Below the pieces are notes generated by a model. It was not told the origin of the DNA and ran no database searches. It was given only the letters and a program-made list of their open reading frames with translations. The position numbers and the translations under genes were made by a program. This document shows, piece by piece, positions 1-5,698 of a stretch of DNA of 5,794 nt. Position 1 is the stretch's first letter; every line of letters starts with the position of its first letter. The DNA is from Candidatus Coatesiibacteriota bacterium (GTDB lineage: Bacteria; B130-G9), in the NCBI GenBank assembly GCA_003647755.1, contig QMNL01000131.1:1-5794 (forward strand). The letters run 5' to 3'.

Positions 1-1285
1 GAAACTCCGCCTCAATGCGCTGCAGAAGCAGCTTCGCCGCAAGGGCGTTCCCATTGGCGTTCCAGTGCATATCGAACCTGAAGTGCAAGGCCTGGCCCTT
101 CGCGGCGAGGCGCCGTGCCTCGCTCCGAAACACGTCTGTCGGCTTCATACACGGGATGGAGAGCTTCTCGCAAATGGATTTGACCCTCATGCCGGGCTCG
201 TCGAGGTCGAAGAACTCATCTTTAAGGCCGTAATTGCGCTTAGTGGCCTCAATCGCATCTTCTTCCACGCTTCCCTTGTCAGGGATATAGAACACCAGCA
301 GTCGGCCCCCGTTCTCCTGGACCGATCTTTTGAGCCTGGCCAGGATAAGTTCAGTTACTTGCCAAGCGTATTCAATCTCTGGCGGTGGCCTCTTATACCA
401 GACCTTGTAAACGTTCGGCAGAGGCGCGGCCGGGGCGTTCTCGTTCGGGATGACCAGCCCGCGCGTCGCCGGCCCGCCGGACTCTCCCAAGCCGTGGGCA
501 AGCCCAAGCCAGACCGCGGCCCTGTTGAGCCACGCACAGCTTTTGATCCGCGACCTCACAAAGGAGTAGATACGAGAGTGCTCATTGAGCCATTCCTTAA
601 CCAACGCGGCCGAAAGCTGCTGGCGATGCCTCTGCGAGCTAACATCTTTTGGAAATACGTCCGCCCGCGGAACAGGCGAGTTCGTAAGCACCAGCTTGCC
701 GTCCTCGAGTTTGAATAGCGGCTTAGGCTTCGGAGGATATTGATCTCGTGTGTTAAACCAAACATCGTTCAAGCAGAAAAGAAGCACCACCAGGTCCGGA
801 TGGTACTTGCGACCCTCGGTCTCGTAAAACAAAAGCTCCTGGTCTGTGCTGTAGGCCGCAGTTCCGCCATTGATCACGCGATACTCGCGGCCATCGTTTC
901 TTTGGTTCAGAGCATCCTGAAGCAGGTTTGTGAAAAGGTCCTTAAGTTCAACCGCATAGCCCTCGCAGAACGAGTCCCCGAGGCAGAGGATTCGGTATTC
1001 ATTCTCAGGCTTCTCATACGGACATTCCGGCCCCCTTAACCCCCTAGAGTTGATCTTCTTGTAAACCGTGTATTCAGGACAGACGAACCAACCATCCTTA
1101 CCAGGAATCTTGCTCCATCCCAGCACGGAATCATATTGATAAAATTGCGTGGGATTCCGCGGAGCAGTCGGCCCCGATACGATATGCAACACACCCTCTG
1201 CAAGCAACAGCGCCACAACGAGCGCCACCATTGCCAGCAACAGGTTTACCGCTGTGCGCCTCATAAGGCCAAGATACTTGCTCAT
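1..1285 (-). CDS. Membrane-anchored SGNH/GDSL-family hydrolase, 3' end cut by window edge
   Basis: I translated this frame by hand; it is open for 428 codons from ATG at 1285 to the left edge, so its stop lies outside the window. Residues 12-29 form a Leu/Val/Ala-rich hydrophobic stretch after a basic start (MSKYLGLMRR), which fits a signal anchor with the catalytic domain outside the cytoplasm. SGNH blocks are visible: LGDSF with nucleophile Ser105, the NGG turn at 139-141 (block II Gly), FCLND with Asn173 (block III), and DMHWNANG with Asp405 and His407 (block V). The NSRGLRG segment (79-85) just before block I is common in this bacterial subfamily. The family includes esterases and O-acyl hydrolases or transferases acting on lipids and polysaccharides; the substrate cannot be told from sequence. 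Because block V normally lies near the C terminus, few residues should be missing. The start at 1285 is chosen over Met8 (1264) because a GGGTGA stretch lies about 4 nt upstream and a stop sits in frame at 1315. Confidence 0.9.
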   Translation of the reverse strand, partial: MSKYLGLMRRTAVNLLLAMVALVVALLLAEGVLHIVSGPTAPRNPTQFYQYDSVLGWSKIPGKDGWFVCPEYTVYKKINSRGLRGPECPYEKPENEYRILCLGDSFCEGYAVELKDLFTNLLQDALNQRNDGREYRVINGGTAAYSTDQELLFYETEGRKYHPDLVVLLFCLNDVWFNTRDQYPPKPKPLFKLEDGKLVLTNSPVPRADVFPKDVSSQRHRQQLSAALVKEWLNEHSRIYSFVRSRIKSCAWLNRAAVWLGLAHGLGESGGPATRGLVIPNENAPAAPLPNVYKVWYKRPPPEIEYAWQVTELILARLKRSVQENGGRLLVFYIPDKGSVEEDAIEATKRNYGLKDEFFDLDEPGMRVKSICEKLSIPCMKPTDVFRSEARRLAAKGQALHFRFDMHWNANGNALAAKLLLQRIEAEF

Positions 1286-1386
1286 CGCTTCACCCACTAT
1301 GAGAACAATGAATTAGGGCCTTCATGGCAATAGGCTATTTCGCTCCGATCCGCAAGTCAAGCGCCTGACACAGACCCAAGAGCCCA

Positions 1387-1402
1387 GCGCCCCAATAATC
1401 AG
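1387..1402 (+). repeat. Left arm of a long inverted repeat
   Basis: GCGCCCCAATAATCAG at 1387-1402 is the reverse complement of 1698-1714 except for one extra base in the right copy. The two arms bracket about 295 bp containing both hairpin repeats and the reading-frame remnant, so they may be the termini of a small non-autonomous element. No transposase is present. A short CCCA occurs just outside or overlapping each arm (1383-1386 and 1714-1717), which is too short to be convincing as a target-site duplication. Confidence 0.55.
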
Positions 1403-1424
1403 GTTGACGCAGATGCTTCCAGCC

Positions 1425-1456
1425 CTTTGGAGCGCGGCGGCTCAACGCCGCTTTTT
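1425..1456. repeat. Hairpin repeat, copy A
   Basis: The unit starts CTTTGGAGC, then a perfect 6-bp stem GCGGCG (1434-1439) and CGCCGC (1446-1451) with a GCTCAA loop, then five T. Copy B at 1539-1563 shares TTGGAGCGCGG and has the same stem length and loop size. The stem differs by a compensated pair, so base pairing appears to be conserved. The T run makes it resemble an intrinsic terminator on the plus strand, but no plus-strand gene ends upstream. A further weak inverted repeat GTCGC/GCGAC follows at 1460-1477. Confidence 0.7.
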
Positions 1457-1538
1457 CTCGTCGCGACTTGATGCGACATCGATCCTATGTCAATCATCGC
1501 TGCAGCAATCACGTTTCGGAAAAGGATGAAGCTGTTTA

Positions 1539-1598
1539 TTGGAGCGCGGTGTCAAGCCACCGCAAATGAAAGCAGCGTTAAACTGACGTACTCCAAAG
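1539..1598. repeat. Hairpin repeat, copy B, with inverted flanking arms
   Basis: TTGGAG (1539-1544) is followed by stem GCGGTG (1546-1551) and CACCGC (1558-1563) around a TCAAGC loop. The inverted outer arm CTCCAA lies at 1591-1596. The second half (about 1567-1590) looks like a decayed second hairpin. CTCCAAAG at 1591-1598 is also the exact reverse complement of CTTTGGAG at 1425-1432 in copy A. The layout resembles dispersed palindromic repeats I associate with Verrucomicrobia-type genomes; this comes from memory, not a search. Confidence 0.65.
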
Positions 1599-1692
1599 TC
1601 ATCCAACGGGTGTAACTTACAGACCGATGCCTGCCGAACTCATAGCCTCTGCGCACCAGCAAATCCTGTTCATCCCACCATCTGCCTTGCCA
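1552..1692 (-). pseudogene. Short decayed reading frame without a start, 46 residues between stops
   Basis: On the minus strand the frame runs from just after a TAA at 1695-1693 to a TGA at 1554-1552. It reads WQGRWWDEQDLLVRRGYEFG near its start and contains TRWMTLEY and SLTLLSFAVA near its end. The composition is protein-like (Trp, Tyr, Arg and acidic residues rather than low complexity). The only in-frame ATG is late (1602) and its tail is the antisense of hairpin copy B. It could be the relic of a gene, part of a dispersed repeat that happens to be open, or chance. I do not recognise a family. Confidence 0.25.
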
Positions 1693-1697
1693 TTAAT

Positions 1698-1714
1698 CTG
1701 ATTATTGCGGGCGC
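1698..1714 (-). repeat. Right arm of a long inverted repeat
   Basis: CTGATTATTGCGGGCGC pairs with 1387-1402, differing by a single inserted base. This arm overlaps a local palindrome: GGGCGCCC (1709-1716) lies inside CTGATT (1698-1703) and AATCAG (1717-1722). It directly abuts the candidate -35 box at 1723, so it could also serve as a protein-binding site for the downstream gene. Confidence 0.55.
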
Positions 1715-1722
1715 CCAATCAG

Positions 1723-1751
1723 TTGAAAGGCCTTGCCTCGCCAGGTAGGAT
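1723..1751 (+). promoter_or_regulatory. Candidate sigma-70-type promoter for the secreted glycosidase-like gene
   Basis: TTGAAA (1723-1728) and TAGGAT (1746-1751) are separated by exactly 17 bp and point toward the gene at 1885. Matches to the consensus are 5/6 and 4/6. GATAAT at 1749-1754 is a better -10 hexamer but with a 20-bp spacer. The predicted leader would be about 125 nt. The sigma-70 consensus may not hold in this organism, so this is only a candidate. Confidence 0.3.
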
Positions 1752-1869
1752 AATGGTCATCCGGGTCTCGCTGGACCATGGGTGGTGAGCGCTGGAGTGG
1801 ACCTGCAAAGCTTCGTAAAGCATGGATCTAAATGGAGAGCCTTCGCATCCGGCAAGTAATAGCCACAAC

Positions 1870-1875
1870 AAGGAG
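1870..1875 (+). promoter_or_regulatory. Ribosome binding site deciding the start at 1885
   Basis: AAGGAG lies 9 nt before ATG 1885, a strong Shine-Dalgarno match. The in-frame ATG at 1822 has no such site and would place 21 polar residues in front of a clear signal peptide, so 1885 is the better start. Confidence 0.85.
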
Positions 1876-1884
1876 ATAGCTTAC

Positions 1885-4605
1885 ATGAGGCGAAAGATAT
1901 CCCCCGTTCTCTTAATGCTCTTGGTCGCGTTTCTGGCGTTATTCCCGAACGGTCCATCTTGGGCGAGGCACTTCATGCTCCGTGACTCGGGCGAAGGCCC
2001 CGAGAACCACTTTGGAGTGGCGCTGTCCTTCCCCTATGAGGGCTCCGAGCCGCGGTATGGGCGCATATTGCGGGATCGAGCGTTTGGGCTTGGCGCCACC
2101 TGGTTCATCGTCTCCCACTGGGACACCCCTCTTTCGTGGGCAGCGATGCAGAGGCAGATCGACATCTCTGGGCAGCCGGTCTTCTCTGAAGTTGACAGCG
2201 AGACGCTCGAGGCGTTCAAGGAATGCCATGACCGTGGAGTTAAGACGATGGTTACGCTGTCGTTCAGCAATCCGCTGTTCTATCCGGACTGGCTTTACAC
2301 GCCGGACAGACCGGGCTCGTGCGATGGCAAGCAGAGATGGTGCTTTTACGTTCGCTCGGCTGACGATCCAGGCGGCATGTCCTCCTATGACAGCGAGGAC
2401 CCCGACATCGGCCATATCGAGACGACCTACATCTGCGCGGAATGGCTTGCGAGGTTCCTGAAATACTGCAAGAAGGTCGCTGAATACTACGGCCGGGACG
2501 TTGACGGGTGGATGGTCTGGGAGGAGGAGAACTGGGTGCCTACCGGTAGTTCTGACGCCGAAAGCTGCCTCTGCAAGTCCGAGTTCTGGAGACCGTATCC
2601 GCCCTATGCAGGCGAGGAGGACTGGAGGAAAATGACGAGGCTGTACGCCGAGATGCTCCTCAACGTGGCTCCGTTCATGAAGCGCCTTACACCCCACGCC
2701 AAGCTGCTGTTCGGCGCAACCTGCGGATTAGATGTGCCCTACATTGAGGCAGTCGTCCAGGAGATGGCGGCACTGGGCGCAACGCAGGAGTTTTTCAGGA
2801 CGAACATCGATGGCTATGGTTTCCACGGGTTCCGCTCCGGCGTCTGGCGTTCGGCCGATGAACAGTATCTCGGGGCGCCAGAGCTTGAGGTCCCCTCGCC
2901 GCATCAATATGCGCCGGACGATGACGGCTATGGGCTGTGCTCAATGTTCACTCACTACGCGAGTCTGGGGCCGCCGACCCAGAGTTTTCTTGGGCAAGTG
3001 GCCGACCTCAGGGCGAGAATTGGCGCGGTAACCGGTCAGGCGCCGGACTCGATACAGCTCTACAACACGGAGGACTGCGCTCCCTTCCACTACAATGACC
3101 CCTGCGAGGACCAGGTGCGCGGCTTCGTGAGAATGGCCAAGTATCTCTCCCGGTCCAACATGACCTGCTATTACGCCAACGTTCACGTTACGCACTGGCA
3201 GCTGCAGGAGGGAGATGCGGGACCCACTGGCGCGGACTACGGCCTGATCAACAGGACGCACACGAACTCCGGCTGCTCCCTGACCCCTGACAGGCCCTAC
3301 ATGCTGCCGGAGCTCCGCAGGGAGGCATACTACACGTTCCAGATGGTTGCCAGCATCTTCGATAAGACGCTGTCATACCTCGATCCGGCATCGATTGGGG
3401 TTACTCTTTACAACAGGCCGCCTGACGAGATGTCGTTACCGATCAGCTACCAGCCAAAGCCCGAGCGCTCGGACGTCGCCACCGGCAACCAGGAGATCGC
3501 GTTGATGTTGCACGTGCCTACGGCGGACCCGACGCGACGGGGAGAGATACTGGTCTCGGACTGGAGGATGACGGACTTCCCGCTGGCGATCGGCAGCAGC
3601 TATCAAAGCGAGCCTGGACTGACCCACGTAACGACGGACGAATCGGCGAACCCGAACACGATGACCGCATGGCTCAAGATAGACCTCGCCTCGCCTGAGC
3701 TGAATTACGACACGACTGTCCCGCCCGAGGTCTGGGAGGTCAGCACACTCCCCCATGGCGACTTCCACACTCTTGACATATCCTGCCCCGAGAGGCCACT
3801 CACCTACGCCGTCGGCTCGCAGAATCCAACCACGATACTCATCGAGAGGACAACCATCTCCGACTACGTGAACGTCATCGAGATTGCACCTGCGCAATAT
3901 CCGTCATTCAAGGCCGCCGGCACGCTGGACTCGTATCTCAGGGTCAACCCCGATAGCACCATCACGGGCAACATCGCAGTGCTTGCGCTGCCCTACGGCC
4001 CATCGTTCATAAACAGCATCAAGGCCTTTTACTCGAATATCGACCTCTCTGTTGCACTAAATGACCGCGGCGAGGAAGATGATCCTGCGGCCGGAGACGG
4101 CATTTTCACGGCCAGGCTTACCGCGCCCGGAACAGAGCCCGGCCCGGTAAACAGCCTCATCGCTGATGGGGCGAGGCACCCGATAGTGCTCGGGGCAGGT
4201 ATCTCACAGAACGCGATGTTTGCGGGTGAGAGCGGCAGCTTCGTTGTAACGGCATACGCGCTTGACTGCGATAATCCTGGGGATGCTGCCGCGGTGGTGG
4301 CATGCACCGTGAGAATCCCCGGAACCACCCTTACCTTCCCCATGTCGCGGACGGCCGCGGGAGCCGGTGGCATCAAGAGTTATGAGTGGTCAACGAAGGT
4401 TCAGTTCGATGACCTGTCAGCCGTCGCCAAGGGGCTCTATCTGGTTGAGGTGATCGCTACGGACAGCGGAGGCCTCAAGAGCGTGCCCTGGCCGCACATC
4501 CCGACGGGCGACGGCACATACATCGAGGGGCTCTACCTGAACCTTCGCGTTAAGGGCAGGGGCGGCAACTTCGTGCGCTGCTGGCCAGAACTTAGGGTCA
4601 ACTAG
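1885..4605 (+). CDS. Secreted multidomain glycoside hydrolase-like protein (clan GH-A-like barrel plus Ig-like modules)
   Basis: The protein has 906 residues. Residues 1-27 are a Sec signal peptide (MRRK, Leu-rich core, cleavage probable after PSWA). Residues about 40-460 read as a (beta/alpha)8 barrel: strands at FGVALSF (43-49), ATWFIVSHWD (71-80), VKTMVTLSF (119-127), GWMVWEEENW (to 217), KLLFGAT (273-279), NIDGYGFHG (307-315), SIQLYNTED (to 397) and MTCYYANVH (426 on). By analogy to retaining clan GH-A enzymes, Glu214 would be the acid/base and Glu396 the nucleophile; the Asn that normally precedes the acid/base is Glu213 here. A beta-sandwich follows (about 490-660), then an Ig-like module with the GEEDDPAAGDGIFTA motif (729-743), and a last Ig-like module to the C terminus. 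About 17 Cys, some closely paired (146/153, 398/407), fit an oxidised extracellular protein. No sorting tail is seen. The family and substrate are not recognised. It could be a non-catalytic relative. It has its own promoter region and is divergent from the SGNH hydrolase. Confidence 0.8.
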   Translation: MRRKISPVLLMLLVAFLALFPNGPSWARHFMLRDSGEGPENHFGVALSFPYEGSEPRYGRILRDRAFGLGATWFIVSHWDTPLSWAAMQRQIDISGQPVFSEVDSETLEAFKECHDRGVKTMVTLSFSNPLFYPDWLYTPDRPGSCDGKQRWCFYVRSADDPGGMSSYDSEDPDIGHIETTYICAEWLARFLKYCKKVAEYYGRDVDGWMVWEEENWVPTGSSDAESCLCKSEFWRPYPPYAGEEDWRKMTRLYAEMLLNVAPFMKRLTPHAKLLFGATCGLDVPYIEAVVQEMAALGATQEFFRTNIDGYGFHGFRSGVWRSADEQYLGAPELEVPSPHQYAPDDDGYGLCSMFTHYASLGPPTQSFLGQVADLRARIGAVTGQAPDSIQLYNTEDCAPFHYNDPCEDQVRGFVRMAKYLSRSNMTCYYANVHVTHWQLQEGDAGPTGADYGLINRTHTNSGCSLTPDRPYMLPELRREAYYTFQMVASIFDKTLSYLDPASIGVTLYNRPPDEMSLPISYQPKPERSDVATGNQEIALMLHVPTADPTRRGEILVSDWRMTDFPLAIGSSYQSEPGLTHVTTDESANPNTMTAWLKIDLASPELNYDTTVPPEVWEVSTLPHGDFHTLDISCPERPLTYAVGSQNPTTILIERTTISDYVNVIEIAPAQYPSFKAAGTLDSYLRVNPDSTITGNIAVLALPYGPSFINSIKAFYSNIDLSVALNDRGEEDDPAAGDGIFTARLTAPGTEPGPVNSLIADGARHPIVLGAGISQNAMFAGESGSFVVTAYALDCDNPGDAAAVVACTVRIPGTTLTFPMSRTAAGAGGIKSYEWSTKVQFDDLSAVAKGLYLVEVIATDSGGLKSVPWPHIPTGDGTYIEGLYLNLRVKGRGGNFVRCWPELRVN

Positions 4606-4622
4606 AGCTCAGGCTCAACTAG
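4594..4622 (+). repeat. 12-nt direct repeat spanning the stop codon
   Basis: AGGGTCAACTAG (4594-4605) and AGGCTCAACTAG (4611-4622) match at 11 of 12 positions with a 17-nt period. The first copy contains the last codons and stop of the secreted protein. The remaining convergent gap to 4640 has only a weak AGCC/GGCT inverted repeat (4621-4635) and no T run, so I do not call a terminator. Confidence 0.6.
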
Positions 4623-4640
4623 CCCAAGAATGGCTTCCGG

Positions 4641-5687
4641 CTACCGCTGGCCAGGCTGATGCTCTGCTCGCCAGACGTCCGGCCAGCGCTCCCGGAAGTC
4701 CTCGTCAATGACCGATAGATCACGCCGCATAGTAATGCGCGCGGCGTAGAAATCGATCGAGTCGCTGAGGGCGTAGCTCAGGTCCTGCCACTGGACCTTG
4801 ACGATCTCCCCCTCATCAATCGAAAAGACCCACGGAACGATGCAGGCCGAAAGGAACTCACGGACGGTTTTCGTTCCCTTTGAACTCTCGACAGCAAGCG
4901 AGGACGCTGACCTCGGGAACCTCCGGCTGGCGCTGTGTCTCTTGGTGAGCGAGTTGAACCAAACAAGCTGGAACCCATCGCGCACGGTGCACACAGCGAG
5001 CCATTCGAAGGGCGAGAAGTCGGCGGGAAATACCCGGACATCGGCCGCTGCCGGCACGAGCCTCGCGGCTAAACGCCTCACTTTTCTCTTCTGCAAGTAG
5101 CACAGAGACAAATAGAGAATGCCTAGTATGATGCCCGCGAGCGCAAGCGCGAATCGCAGCGGGCCAGCAAATGTCGAGGCAGCGGCAGCCAGAACGCCAA
5201 TCCACAACATCGGTGTCCTGATGGCGCTGTGAAACTGACAGACCGCGCAGACCCGGAGCGACTTCTCATGACACCTAGCGTGAGAGGTCTTGGGGTTCAA
5301 CCCCAACAGAAGGCTACCGATGAACATTCGCCTCGAGAAGGGCCAGAACACCATTACCCCGGTGCCGTGCATTATAACATCGAGGAAGCAGTGGCTCACC
5401 CCGGCCACCAGCGCAACCAGGTAGCTTTCCCAGAAGCCGATCCCGGGGAAGATGAGACATGCAACCCAAGCAATGATGAAACCCGTCGTTGCCACACCAA
5501 CGAGAGAATGAGTAACGCTGTGGTGATACTTTAGAAAGTAGATATTCTTGAAGAATTTAGTAACGAAATCCAGGTCTGGCACGACCGCCGCGGCCGATGC
5601 TATCGCAGCCCTGGGCAACGTCGCATCAGGCCCCGGCAGGAGATTCGTTACTACAATTCCCCAGACAACATGTGAAACCGGATCCAT
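4641..5687 (-). CDS. YdjM/PF04307-type membrane-bound metal-dependent hydrolase family protein
   Basis: The protein has 348 residues. The N terminus MDPVSHVVWG is the usual start for this family and carries His6. Family motifs follow: VPDLDF (Asp38, Asp40), HHSVTHS (His55, His56, His60) and HCFLDVIMHGTGVMVFWPFS (His99, Asp103). Hydrophobic segments lie near 62-80, 87-106, 160-177 and 179-197, so it is an inner-membrane protein with metal-ligand residues near the membrane face. The E. coli YdjM protein is about 200 residues; here a soluble C-terminal part of about 150 residues follows the last helix (PADFSPFEWLAV, VQWQDLSYAL), resembling the tail of longer YfhP-like members. Residues 136-153 hold a Cys/His cluster (HARCH, then CAVCQFH). 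The biochemical activity of the family is not established. No Shine-Dalgarno is visible; a stop 11 bp upstream suggests translational coupling. It converges on the secreted protein gene with a 35-bp gap. Confidence 0.88.
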   Translation of the reverse strand: MDPVSHVVWGIVVTNLLPGPDATLPRAAIASAAAVVPDLDFVTKFFKNIYFLKYHHSVTHSLVGVATTGFIIAWVACLIFPGIGFWESYLVALVAGVSHCFLDVIMHGTGVMVFWPFSRRMFIGSLLLGLNPKTSHARCHEKSLRVCAVCQFHSAIRTPMLWIGVLAAAASTFAGPLRFALALAGIILGILYLSLCYLQKRKVRRLAARLVPAAADVRVFPADFSPFEWLAVCTVRDGFQLVWFNSLTKRHSASRRFPRSASSLAVESSKGTKTVREFLSACIVPWVFSIDEGEIVKVQWQDLSYALSDSIDFYAARITMRRDLSVIDEDFRERWPDVWRAEHQPGQR

Positions 5688-5698
5688 AGACGGCAGGC

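Larger units (their letters stand above)
1286..1884. other. Divergent, repeat-rich intergenic region (about 600 bp)
   Basis: This stretch separates the divergent starts of the SGNH hydrolase and the secreted glycosidase-like protein. I see no intact gene in it. It holds two hairpin repeats, a bracketing inverted repeat, a short minus-strand reading-frame remnant and a candidate promoter, each listed separately. The 130 nt next to the hydrolase start (1286-1386) and the leader 1755-1869 show nothing strong beyond a weak TGGTC/GACCA inverted repeat at 1754-1778. Confidence 0.8.

Noticed and set aside
65..718. 217-codon plus-strand reading frame
   Set aside because: It lies antisense to the SGNH hydrolase, whose catalytic motifs are all in order in the minus frame; it is a shadow of high-GC coding sequence.
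1403..1436. Promoter using TTGACG at 1404-1409
   Set aside because: No -10-like hexamer at 16-18 bp downstream; the sequence there is GC-rich repeat.
1434..1456. Intrinsic terminator (GC stem followed by TTTTT)
   Set aside because: No plus-strand gene ends upstream, and the same stem recurs in copy B without a T run, so a dispersed palindrome is the better reading.
1822..1884. Longer start for the secreted protein at ATG 1822
   Set aside because: It adds 21 polar residues before an excellent signal peptide and has no ribosome binding site, whereas ATG 1885 has AAGGAG 9 nt upstream.
1286..1884. CRISPR array, tRNA or riboswitch in the long spacer
   Set aside because: The two repeats are hairpins with unequal spacing, not regular direct repeats with spacers; no cloverleaf or known riboswitch core is visible by eye.
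1939..2697. 252-codon minus-strand reading frame
   Set aside because: Antisense to the barrel domain; it is Arg/Pro/His/Val-rich with no recognisable motif, as expected for a shadow frame.
4029..4376. 115-codon minus-strand reading frame rich in Ala/Ser/Pro
   Set aside because: Antisense to the Ig-like modules; low-complexity composition and no start context.
4606..4640. Bidirectional terminator in the convergent gap
   Set aside because: Only a 4-bp inverted repeat and no T or A run; not supported.
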